Notes: generated by a model from the sequence alone, not told the origin. Counted from the stretch's first letter, positions 1 to 6,465 are shown. The stretch is 6,466 bases of DNA from Gammaproteobacteria bacterium (GCA_009839405.1 VXPR01000024.1:1-6466); one strand, 5' to 3'. Numbers and translations are program-made.

Positions 1-1450
1 GCTCAAACAGCGTGCGTTCGAAAAGCACGGCACAGATGGGGGTGATGTTGCGCACGCTGAGTTCGATGTAGGTGAATGGGCGGTCGAACACCACCTCGCC
101 GGGGCCCTCGCCGGTGATCTCGTGGCGGTCGTTCCACTCCGTGGGGACCTCGAAGGCAGTGGCGTAAGCAACGCGGGCGTCGGCTTCTTCCAGGCAGGCG
201 ACCAATTGCTCCGCATGGTCCGCGAACAGTTCGTCGTCTTCGTCCAGGAAGCCGAGATACTTCCCCCGGGCGGTGCCCATCGCCGCGTTGCCCGCCTCAC
301 ACCTGCCACGGCGCTTGCCCAACGGCACATAGACGATCCGCGGGTCCGCAAACGACTCCACCAACGCCTGCAGCGTCGCCGGCCCGTCCTCCACCACCAC
401 CGCTTCCACATTCTCATAGGTCTGGTTCAGAATCGTCCGCAGCGCCCGCCGAACCTGCGCCTTGCGGCCAATCGTCCGAACCAAGATCGAGACCAAGGGG
501 CGCTGGCGGAGCTCCCCATACGGAACCACCTCGTGAAACGCCCCCCGGCGGTGCTCCGCGAAATCGAGCCCCAAGAAGCAAGCGTGATGCCCCTTTGTCC
601 GATGCCGGAAAAAATGCGGCATATCGGCTACATAGCGCAAACCGGCCTGCAGCAGTGCCCACCGTCCCACAAGCTCGGGCGGCGCAAGAAGGCACTGTAT
701 ATATATCCGCCAACCCCGAAGCACATTCCCCGACTCCCCATGCCGCGTCCGGAGCCGCAACGAACCGAGCACGGTTTGCACATATTGCAAAGGCTTGGTC
801 TGCCCTGGGATCTCATAGGTATGGTGCCGAACGCAGGCAGAAGGCACATATCGCAACCGCCATCCCGCGTGCCGCAGCCGCCAAGAAAGATCCACGTCCT
901 CGCAATACATGAAGAACCGGTCATCGAACCCACCCACATCCGCAAACGCGGCCCGACGCAACATCAAGGCCGCCCCGGAGCACCACGGCGCCTCCATGGT
1001 CACGGGGTCGTATCGCTTGGGGTGCTCAAACGGGAGCTGCCTTGGCTCCCAGGCCGCCACGCGCGCATCATCCGCATCGGCAACCGCCAGCAGCCTCGCC
1101 AAACACTCCGGGTGCAACTCCGTGTCCGGGTTCAAGACGAACACAAAAGGCCCATCCCCCCGCCTCAGTACGCGATTGTGTGCCGCACCAAAGCCCACGT
1201 TGCGCGGGTTTTGAAGCACCTCCCAGCCGCCGAACACGCCGCCCGTCCGCGCCCCAAGGCCGGCGAGCACCTGGGCCGTGTCATCGCTGCTGTTGTTGTC
1301 AAGGAACGTAATCCGAAGCCGCCGGGCGTCGATGCTCTGCGCGGCCAGACTGGCAACGAGCTTCTCGATATCGCCAGCCGAGTTGTATGTCACGACGGAA
1401 ACATCGATCCCCGCGCCGACATCCGACTCCGGCGATGGCACCTGCTTCAA
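1..1450 (-). CDS. Tandem-domain family 2 glycosyltransferase, 3' end beyond the window
   Basis: Predicted cytosolic enzyme that transfers sugars from nucleotide-sugar donors to a growing glycan; 483 residues are visible and the frame is still open at the left edge. Domain 1 (about 15-215) resembles WbbL/rhamnosyltransferase-type GT2: DVSVVTYNS at 16-24, DNNSSDDT at 51-58, NVGFGAAHN at 84-92, the metal-site region LNPDTE at 106-111, and the catalytic-base region YCEDVDLSWRL at 182-192. After a linker, domain 2 (from about 317) starts PLVSILVRT, with a second metal-site motif LDEDDE at 402-407, and is cut by the window. I chose the TTG at 1450 because it overlaps the upstream stop as TTGA; GTG at 1441 is the alternative, and no ATG lies between. 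AAGAGGAG lies just upstream. Two active-site motifs suggest two linkages or a polymerising role. Family call is strong; donor and acceptor are unknown. Confidence 0.9.
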   Translation of the reverse strand, partial: MKQVPSPESDVGAGIDVSVVTYNSAGDIEKLVASLAAQSIDARRLRITFLDNNSSDDTAQVLAGLGARTGGVFGGWEVLQNPRNVGFGAAHNRVLRRGDGPFVFVLNPDTELHPECLARLLAVADADDARVAAWEPRQLPFEHPKRYDPVTMEAPWCSGAALMLRRAAFADVGGFDDRFFMYCEDVDLSWRLRHAGWRLRYVPSACVRHHTYEIPGQTKPLQYVQTVLGSLRLRTRHGESGNVLRGWRIYIQCLLAPPELVGRWALLQAGLRYVADMPHFFRHRTKGHHACFLGLDFAEHRRGAFHEVVPYGELRQRPLVSILVRTIGRKAQVRRALRTILNQTYENVEAVVVEDGPATLQALVESFADPRIVYVPLGKRRGRCEAGNAAMGTARGKYLGFLDEDDELFADHAEQLVACLEEADARVAYATAFEVPTEWNDRHEITGEGPGEVVFDRPFTYIELSVRNITPICAVLFERTLFE

Positions 1451-3912
1451 GCGCTCCTCTTCGTGCTCACGAACGTGATGTTCTTGCCACAGAGCGTCTT
1501 GTCCCGATCGATGAACGAAATCGACGTGGAGAAGCCCATCTCCTCGAGCCGATCCAGCATGTCCGCGCCAAAGTCGTTGTACACCAACGCTTTGTCGCCA
1601 TCGCCGGAACTGTGATATGCGGGCGGCAACAGAAAGACGTCCTCCTCCGATGACGTGTCCACTCGCTTCACCGTCCTCTTCCGCATCGGGAACTGCAACG
1701 GCACGGTAAACACATGCCGGCCGCCTACCCGCAGCACCCGGTGCAGTTCCTTGAAGGCTTTGAACGGCCGCCGGACGTGCTCGAAAATGTCGGAGGTGAC
1801 GACCAGATCGACGGAGTCCGAAGGCAAATCCAGCTTCTGCAGGTCGTGATTGGGAACTCCGTCCTTCACCGCCTCCGCCGGCAAATCGGGCCAGTAATAG
1901 CTCTGCCGATAACCCGGAAGCTCCTTGAAATACTCTCGGAAGGGCCCCACCAGGCCGGGCTCGTAGATGTCGAGGCCGGCGAACTCTCGGGATTTCACCA
2001 GCGCCTCGATGGATGCCTCCCCGTCGCCAAACGCCTCCAGAATCGCCTTCGCCTGCCCCCGATACCGCAGCGACGAACGACAGTGCTCACAACGGAAGGA
2101 CTCCCGCACCGAACCCCCATTGTGCTCAAACTCGGACACACTGCCGCACACCGTGCAAACGCCGGAGTAGCTGTCCGCCGGCCGCGGGCGCAAACCCGGA
2201 TCGGACGCCTTTGGGGTGAACGCCTCTTCCTTGACACTCCCATCACCGTCGCGAAACGAGTTGCCGCTGAAGTGGTTGTTCCCGGATGCGTGAATCTCCT
2301 GCACATCCTTGGTGTTGCCCTCGAAGCGCGTGTCCGTCACCACTACGAACTTGCCGCCGTGCCGGCCCTCGAGCAACACGCCCGTGTCCCAACTGCTCGC
2401 CACCCGGCTCTGATGGATGAATACGTTGGCCGCGTTCGACACCTTGATGCCGAGTTCGTTGTCGAACACCTCGCTGTTCTGCACCAAGACGTTGTGGAGC
2501 CGGTTTTGCGTGTCACCGGCAAGGTCAATGCCGTGCCGGCAATGGGCGCATTCGGCCTGCACCACCACGTTTTCCAACTGTTGGAACTTCGATGTGAGTA
2601 TCACACCCACGGAGCACACCTGCACATCGCAGGCAATGTCGGCACCCATGCCGCCGTTCAGCCGCACCGCCGCGTAGCCCCTTCCGGCGCCGATCATGCG
2701 GAACGTGGAATCCTTCACCGAAACGCGGCTGCTGCCCACTGAATGAACGCCGTGCCAGCGCATGGAAGTGCAGTGCAGATGGTTGATTTCCACATCGTTG
2801 CATCGAGCGAAGTGGAAGCCGGTTTGCACACCGTCGCTGGCAGCCACGTTTGTGAGTTTCGCGCCGCGCACGCGCTGGAACAGGACGAGGGCGCGGGATT
2901 GGCGACTGGTTTCGTCGGCGCTTTGGTGATGGGTGTTGCCATTTAGGGATAGGTCGATTAGGGCGATGTTGGAGTTGCCCTTATTGTGATCTTGGTTGGT
3001 GAATAGGTGGGCATTGGTGTTTGGTGCGAGGATTAGGGTCGTCTGGTCGGGGCCGGCGCCTTGCAGGGCGGTGTGAGAAGGCAGCTTGATGGTGCGGCTT
3101 ATGGTGAAATGGCCTTTGGGGAGGTGGATTCGGCCGTCCTCAGGGAGGCTGGCGATTTGCGCTTCTAGGTGGTCGGTGATGTCTTCGGGATCTTCGGGCT
3201 CGGTCAGTTGCTGGGGCCGAAGGAACGCGGCCGGATTCCGAAGGGTGTCGCGCCAGCGCCGTCGCACCGGTTCGCGGGGGTAGAGCCCGGTATCGAAGAA
3301 GTAGCGGAAGCGGGTGAATATGGCCTCTTCCACCTCTGGCGTCATGTATTCGGAGTAGTGCCGGTGTTTTGAGGGATTGAGGTGCGGCAGCGTGGCATCG
3401 CGGAAGTCGAACTCGTCGGCAAGGGCACGCAGGTCTTCGGCGATGGACTCGAAGCGAATGTGGCGCAGGTTCGCCAGCGGCTTGCCGCGCAGCGTCAGCC
3501 AGCGTTCCGGTGGTGTGGTGGGCGGCTCGGTGCGCCAGAAGGTCTCGAAATCCACCGCGGCCGCGCGTCGAAAGCGGGGCCGATCCGGCTCGTACCGGGC
3601 GCGGTCGCGGAGGAAGAAATAGGTCGAAACGGCGAGATCATACGGATTGCGAATGCCCACAATCACCGCCTTGAGATCGTGAATCGACTTCCCTTCCCGC
3701 TCAAGAAACCGTGCCGCCGCAATGAGGTTGTCGTGGGCGGTGCCCACCTCAAGCGACACCCCTTCACCCATCACTTCCGCAAGCTCCCGCGACTGCCCAG
3801 AACTGATGAACCCTCGGATCGGCCGCTCCCAAGCCTCCAAGAAAAACCGCGTGAGCGACTTCCCAGCAGTCTTCGGCTGGTGAATGAACAGGAAATGCTC
3901 ATTCAGGATCAT
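1447..3912 (-). CDS. Sulfotransferase / right-handed beta-helix / SAM-methyltransferase fusion protein
   Basis: An 821-residue predicted cytosolic protein with no signal peptide or membrane segment. Residues 1-215 form a PAPS-dependent sulfotransferase: the phosphosulfate loop is HQPKTAGKSL (11-20) and the 3'-phosphate site is GIRNPYDLAVS (86-96, Arg88 and Ser96), followed by a typical tail ending DTGLYPRE. Residues 245-556 read as a pectate-lyase-like right-handed beta-helix: an opening like IHLPKGHFTISRTIKLPSH and LQGAGPDQTTLIL, then repeated short strands rich in N, H and V. Residues 586-611 hold a CxxC-x18-CxxC zinc ribbon (Cys586, 589, 608, 611). Residues 620-821 resemble a class I methyltransferase (Methyltransf_11), with LDLPSDSVDLVVTSDIFEH (694-712) and HRVLRVGGRHVFTVP (724-738); its SAM-binding glycine motif is atypical (LDIYEPG, 647-653). 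The ATG start has GAGGGG six bases upstream. The likely job is sulfation and methylation of the exported glycan. Acceptors and the beta-helix activity cannot be read from sequence. Confidence 0.9.
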   Translation of the reverse strand: MILNEHFLFIHQPKTAGKSLTRFFLEAWERPIRGFISSGQSRELAEVMGEGVSLEVGTAHDNLIAAARFLEREGKSIHDLKAVIVGIRNPYDLAVSTYFFLRDRARYEPDRPRFRRAAAVDFETFWRTEPPTTPPERWLTLRGKPLANLRHIRFESIAEDLRALADEFDFRDATLPHLNPSKHRHYSEYMTPEVEEAIFTRFRYFFDTGLYPREPVRRRWRDTLRNPAAFLRPQQLTEPEDPEDITDHLEAQIASLPEDGRIHLPKGHFTISRTIKLPSHTALQGAGPDQTTLILAPNTNAHLFTNQDHNKGNSNIALIDLSLNGNTHHQSADETSRQSRALVLFQRVRGAKLTNVAASDGVQTGFHFARCNDVEINHLHCTSMRWHGVHSVGSSRVSVKDSTFRMIGAGRGYAAVRLNGGMGADIACDVQVCSVGVILTSKFQQLENVVVQAECAHCRHGIDLAGDTQNRLHNVLVQNSEVFDNELGIKVSNAANVFIHQSRVASSWDTGVLLEGRHGGKFVVVTDTRFEGNTKDVQEIHASGNNHFSGNSFRDGDGSVKEEAFTPKASDPGLRPRPADSYSGVCTVCGSVSEFEHNGGSVRESFRCEHCRSSLRYRGQAKAILEAFGDGEASIEALVKSREFAGLDIYEPGLVGPFREYFKELPGYRQSYYWPDLPAEAVKDGVPNHDLQKLDLPSDSVDLVVTSDIFEHVRRPFKAFKELHRVLRVGGRHVFTVPLQFPMRKRTVKRVDTSSEEDVFLLPPAYHSSGDGDKALVYNDFGADMLDRLEEMGFSTSISFIDRDKTLCGKNITFVSTKRSA
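1454..1459 (-). promoter_or_regulatory. Shine-Dalgarno-like GAGGAG for the glycosyltransferase
   Basis: GAGGAG on the minus strand lies inside the last codons of the triple-domain gene. It is 3 nt before the TTG at 1450 and 12 nt before the GTG at 1441, so neither spacing is ideal and it does not settle the start. The TTGA overlap with the upstream stop favours TTG and suggests translational coupling. Confidence 0.4.
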
Positions 3913-3918
3913 TCAGCA

Positions 3919-3924
3919 CCCCTC
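3919..3924 (-). promoter_or_regulatory. Ribosome binding site of the triple-domain gene
   Basis: GAGGGG on the minus strand, six bases before the ATG at 3912-3910. It supports that ATG as the start. It sits only 5 bases from the edge of the nearest hairpin repeat, whose minus-strand stem ends just upstream, so folding of the repeat in the mRNA leader could affect access to this site (inference). Confidence 0.55.
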
Positions 3925-3928
3925 GGTA

Positions 3929-3988
3929 GCCCCCCCTCCGAGAAAAGCCGAGGACGGCTTTTCTCGACTCCCCCGCGCGGGGGGGGGG
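3929..3988 (-). repeat. Hairpin repeat copy 1 (full, variant end)
   Basis: Read on the minus strand, this is a C-run/GCGC/GGGGGAGTCGA hairpin, then a second perfect stem of 12 bp (3939-3950 with 3955-3966) closed by a TCCT loop, then TCGGAGGGGGGGC. Copies 3 and 4 share this order. Copy 1 differs at its outer end, where a run of ten G (plus strand, 3979-3988) replaces the CACTCCCCCC end of the other copies. It lies in the leader of the triple-domain gene. Confidence 0.8.
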
Positions 3989-4015
3989 AAGCGATGGGGC
4001 GCCGGGCAGGGATTG

Positions 4016-4050
4016 CGGCTTTCCTCGACTCCCCCACGAGGGGTAGTGAC
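4016..4050 (-). repeat. Hairpin repeat copy 2 (half element)
   Basis: Same orientation as copy 1. It keeps the GTCAC end, the C-run/G-run hairpin with AGTCGA, and one arm of the second stem. That arm (plus strand CGGCTTTCCTCG, 4016-4027) matches copy 1 (CGGCTTTTCTCG, 3955-3966) at 11 of 12 bases. The TCCT loop, the other arm and the GGAGGGGGGGC end are missing, so it appears truncated. With copy 1 it forms a direct tandem about 60 bases apart. Confidence 0.65.
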
Positions 4051-4105
4051 AAGAAACAGCCCTTGAGGACGCTCCGACGGAAGGCGTGGCAAAGGCCGCT
4101 CCTGT

Positions 4106-4167
4106 GTCACTCCCCCCTCGCGGGGGAGTCGAGAAAACGGGTCCTCCCGTTTTGTCGGAGGGGGGGC
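4106..4167 (+). repeat. Hairpin repeat copy 3 (full)
   Basis: Starts GTCACTCCCCCC. Stem 1 pairs ACTCCCCC (4109-4116) with GGGGGAGT (4122-4129). Stem 2 pairs AAAACGGG (4134-4141) with CCCGTTTT (4146-4153) around a TCCT loop, and continues past one G-G mismatch into CGA/TCG. It ends TCGGAGGGGGGGC. It is inverted relative to copies 1 and 2, giving a head-to-head cluster, and begins about 40 bases past the ATPase stop. No T-run follows either strand's hairpin, so it is not a classic intrinsic terminator. Confidence 0.8.
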
Positions 4168-4207
4168 AGGTAGGTTGCTGTCGCATGGTTGGCATGAGCA
4201 TTTGCCA

Positions 4208-5551
4208 TTAAAGGCTGGCCGCCAGCAAGCGGTGGTAAAGATCGATGTCGGCCTCCTGAAGCACCTGCCGGCGCACCTTCTCTGGCACCGTGTATTCCTC
4301 CTGCTGTGCCTGCCAACGCTGCCCGGCGCCGTCTAGGTATCTCTTTGCCTTGTGGCTGACGCGATCGTCCGCGCCCCCGATCCCCTGCAACAGGCGCTCG
4401 AAAACCGAATGCCCCACCGACCCGAGCAACCGCTCTCGCGCCACGCACAAAATTGGCGCATCACCCGCGCGAGCCCGCTCCACGGCTCCCAGCGCCGCGT
4501 TCCAATCTGCCAAGAGCCGCCGAGCATCCTCATCAAACGCAATTTCGCGGGGCTCGCCGCTGCAAAGCGCGTCTAGCGGCCCCGAGAACAAGAACACAAT
4601 GGCAGCCTCTGGAAGCCGCCCCACCACCGCATCCAGGCATCGATGCAACCGCGGCACCACCTCCGCCACCAACCGCGGCGACCTAGGCCCACCCCCACAC
4701 GTGGCGAACAACCCCCCGGAATCCAACGCCGCTCGAAACTCCGCCAGTCGATAGCCGCCGTCCCGCACCGTCACATCCGGTTGGCAATCCAGAAGCCGCG
4801 CCAGCGTATTCGCCCGCGCCCCGGGCGCCCCGGCCACAAACGCCGTCTTGGCCGCAACCGCCTCTCCGGGCGCAGCCGCCAGCGCCGCCTCTCGATAGGC
4901 CCGAATCACCTCCCGGCTGGGCCCATCCGCCACAATCCGCCCGTCATCCAGCCAGATCGCCCGGTCGCAAAACCGCCGAATGATCCCCACGTTGTGCGAC
5001 ACCAACACCACGCCCGTGGTGCCCGTGAGCAACGTCTCCATCGCCTCCTGCGATTTCTGCCGAAACTCCGCATCTCCCACCGCGAACACTTCGTCGATCA
5101 GCAGCAGGTCCGGCTTGAGGTTCATCGCCGTCCAGAAGCACAGCCGCGCCCGCATGCCGTTGGAATAGGTGGAAACCCGCCGGTCGATGGCCTCGCCCAG
5201 GCCAGAAGCCTCGACGATCGCCGGGATGCGCGCCGTGGCATCCTGCCGCGTCAGCCCCATCAGCATGCCGTGCACGACGATGTTGCGCCGGCCGGACAGC
5301 TCCGGATCGAACCCTGCCGAAAGCGAAAGCAGCGCCGTGGACATGCCCTCGGCGTCGCAACCTCCGGCGTTCGGCCGCAGCACCCCCGCCATCACCCGCA
5401 GCAGCGTGGATTTGCCCGCCCCGTTGGCACCGATTAGCCCAAGTTTCTCCCCGGGTTCGACGCGCATGGTGATGTCGGACAGCGCCGAGACGCCGGCACC
5501 GCCCATGCGGGCGCGCTCCCGGTAGCACACGGAGACATCGGAAAGCTGCAT
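4208..5551 (-). CDS. Polysaccharide ABC exporter ATPase with sulfotransferase-like C-terminal domain
   Basis: A 447-residue nucleotide-binding subunit that would power export of a glycan through the permease encoded just upstream. Residues 1-225 are a complete Wzt/TagH-type ATPase: Walker A GANGAGKST (41-49), signature YSNGMRARL (129-137), Walker B LLLIDEVFAVGD (149-160) and switch His in SHN (185-187). Residues 236-447 do not resemble the usual Wzt beta-sandwich. They resemble a sulfotransferase: FVAGAPGARANTLARLLD (238-255) lines up with the FVxGxPRSGTTLLARLLD loop, and FLFSGPLDALCS (320-331) with the RDPxDxxxS site. Most cofactor contacts are changed (Ser323 in place of Arg), so it is probably inactive and may recognise the glycan. 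The open frame extends to 5734, but the ATG at 5551 overlaps the permease stop (TAATG) and begins the family's normal N-terminus. There is no clear ribosome site, which fits coupled translation. The wzt-like role is sure; the C-terminal call is moderate. Confidence 0.92.
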   Translation of the reverse strand: MQLSDVSVCYRERARMGGAGVSALSDITMRVEPGEKLGLIGANGAGKSTLLRVMAGVLRPNAGGCDAEGMSTALLSLSAGFDPELSGRRNIVVHGMLMGLTRQDATARIPAIVEASGLGEAIDRRVSTYSNGMRARLCFWTAMNLKPDLLLIDEVFAVGDAEFRQKSQEAMETLLTGTTGVVLVSHNVGIIRRFCDRAIWLDDGRIVADGPSREVIRAYREAALAAAPGEAVAAKTAFVAGAPGARANTLARLLDCQPDVTVRDGGYRLAEFRAALDSGGLFATCGGGPRSPRLVAEVVPRLHRCLDAVVGRLPEAAIVFLFSGPLDALCSGEPREIAFDEDARRLLADWNAALGAVERARAGDAPILCVARERLLGSVGHSVFERLLQGIGGADDRVSHKAKRYLDGAGQRWQAQQEEYTVPEKVRRQVLQEADIDLYHRLLAASL

Positions 5552-6318
5552 TAGGCGATTATGCGTCGGGTGAGTTGCTGATCCCAACGGCGGTAGGCGA
5601 AGTCCATGAGGAAGATCCATGCCCCGCAAACCGCCGCCATCCAGGCACACCAGAGGAAATCCGGCAGCGTCTCGTGCAGCAGGATGAGGCGATACTGCTC
5701 GAGCATCACGGCCATCGGGTTGAGGCGGAACCACTCCTGCACATCCACGGGGAACGACTCGATCTCAAAGAAGACGCCGGAGCAGAACATCATCAGTTGC
5801 AAGAGGCTAGCGACGACAAAGCGCAGATCCGGCAGCCACACGCAGAGGAACGCCACCGTCACGGCGCCGGCAACGATGAGCAGTAGCTGCACCGCCATCA
5901 GCACAGGCAGCGCCACCCACGCCGGCGAGGCGCCGAGCACCGCGCCGATGACGAGCAGCAGGATCAGGAACACGAACGCCTGCTTGTAGGTCACGCCGAT
6001 GACGGTCACCAGCGGGAACATGATCTTCGGCACCCGCATCTGCAGGATCAGGTTGCGCGCGCCGGTGAGCGTCTGCGTGGCATTGCCCACGCCCCCGGAG
6101 AACCAAAGCCAAGTCGTGACGCCGACGATCAGGAAGTAGATGAACCCCTCATCGCGCCCCCGCAGATAGGTGAAGACGACGTAAAACACCGCCGTCATCG
6201 CCAACGGTTCCAGCACCCACCACAGCCAACCTAGGTAGTAGCGCGACGCATCCGCCACCAGATTCAGATACGCCCGATACAGGGCATAGCGCCAGTAACG
6301 AGTTTCAATCAGCAGCAT
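5551..6318 (-). CDS. ABC-2 type polysaccharide export permease (Wzm-like)
   Basis: A 255-residue inner-membrane subunit that forms the channel for an O-antigen-, capsule- or teichoic-acid-like glycan. After a short amphipathic start, SRYYLGWLWWVLEPL (25-39) matches the RYxxSxLGxLWxxxxPL motif of the ABC2_membrane family. Hydrophobic segments lie near 38-52, 59-75, 112-131, 134-159, 166-184 and 221-240, giving the six spans expected. NPMAVMLEQYRLIL (200-213) matches the conserved NPxxxxxExxR region before the last span. The length is typical. I chose the ATG at 6318; a TTG at 6330 would add four residues, an in-frame TAG lies further upstream, and neither start has a good ribosome site. The stop overlaps the ATPase start by one base, which supports a two-subunit transporter. 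The transported glycan cannot be told from this gene alone. Confidence 0.92.
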   Translation of the reverse strand: MLLIETRYWRYALYRAYLNLVADASRYYLGWLWWVLEPLAMTAVFYVVFTYLRGRDEGFIYFLIVGVTTWLWFSGGVGNATQTLTGARNLILQMRVPKIMFPLVTVIGVTYKQAFVFLILLLVIGAVLGASPAWVALPVLMAVQLLLIVAGAVTVAFLCVWLPDLRFVVASLLQLMMFCSGVFFEIESFPVDVQEWFRLNPMAVMLEQYRLILLHETLPDFLWCAWMAAVCGAWIFLMDFAYRRWDQQLTRRIIA

Positions 6319-6411
6319 GGGCGACAGCAAGGAAGCGGGCGAGCGACTCTACCACGGCCCCAACCCCAGCCCGCAGGAGGGCGGCGGGGAGGTGGCGCGC
6401 TTCCCTTTCCC

Positions 6412-6465
6412 GTCACTCCCCCCTTGCGGGGGAGTCGAAAGCGTCCTCGCTTTCGGAGGGGGGGC
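6412..6465 (+). repeat. Hairpin repeat copy 4 (full)
   Basis: Starts GTCACTCCCCCC. Stem 1 pairs ACTCCCCC (6415-6422) with GGGGGAGT (6428-6435) around CTTGC. Stem 2 pairs CGAAAGCG (6436-6443) with CGCTTTCG (6448-6455) around TCCT. It ends TCGGAGGGGGGGC one base before the window edge, so it appears complete. It lies about 95 bases upstream of the permease and has the same orientation as copy 3. Its second stem differs in sequence from those of copies 1 and 3 but still pairs fully. Confidence 0.8.

Larger units (their letters stand above)
3913..4207. other. Intergenic region filled with palindromic repeats
   Basis: This 295-base gap separates two genes on the same strand, where the other junctions overlap. 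It is mostly hairpin repeats 1, 2 and 3. The 55 bases between copies 2 and 3 (4051-4105) hold another GAGGAC (4065-4070) near CTCCGACGG, which resembles the repeat's loop and flank and may be a decayed copy. I see no promoter with both boxes and no credible small gene. The cluster could end, slow or process the operon transcript, as REP/BIME-type elements can; that is inference. Confidence 0.7.

Noticed and set aside
698..706. TATATATAT run resembling a -10 promoter box
   Set aside because: It encodes part of WRIYIQ inside the glycosyltransferase linker and has no partner -35 box at proper spacing.
122..1615. Long plus-strand open frame of 497 codons
   Set aside because: It lies opposite the glycosyltransferase and the end of the triple-domain gene. 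Its translation is rich in R, P, H and Q with no recognisable domain, as expected for the antisense of a GC-rich gene, while the minus strand shows clear GT2 motifs.
1714..2742. Plus-strand open frame of 342 codons
   Set aside because: Antisense to the beta-helix and methyltransferase part of the triple-domain gene; no domain, and the minus-strand reading is convincing.
2941..3000. Local drop in GC (27 of 60 bases) inside the beta-helix coding region, as a possible mark of transfer
   Set aside because: It covers only about 60 bases, and the 60-base stretches on each side return to about 63-65% GC. It encodes an N-rich stretch that itself favours A/T codons.
3929..4167. CRISPR array
   Set aside because: The repeats are inverted and direct copies at irregular spacing, without uniform spacers; they are palindromic dispersed elements.
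4106..4170. Intrinsic terminator after the ATPase gene
   Set aside because: The hairpins are strong, but no T-run follows on the minus strand, and the same element also sits upstream of the permease. A dispersed repeat explains it better.
4643..5437. Plus-strand open frame of 264 codons
   Set aside because: Antisense to the ATPase, whose Walker A, signature and Walker B motifs fix the true frame. Composition is biased to R, P and H.
5552..5734. Upstream extension of the ATPase frame by 61 codons
   Set aside because: It would overlap the permease C-terminus out of frame and adds sequence unlike any ATPase. The ATG at 5551 starts at the normal family N-terminus and forms TAATG with the permease stop.
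6319..6411. Promoter for the permease operon
   Set aside because: The 93 bases between the repeat and the start are GC-rich. No pair of -35/-10-like boxes with suitable spacing was found on the minus strand, so the promoter may lie beyond the window.
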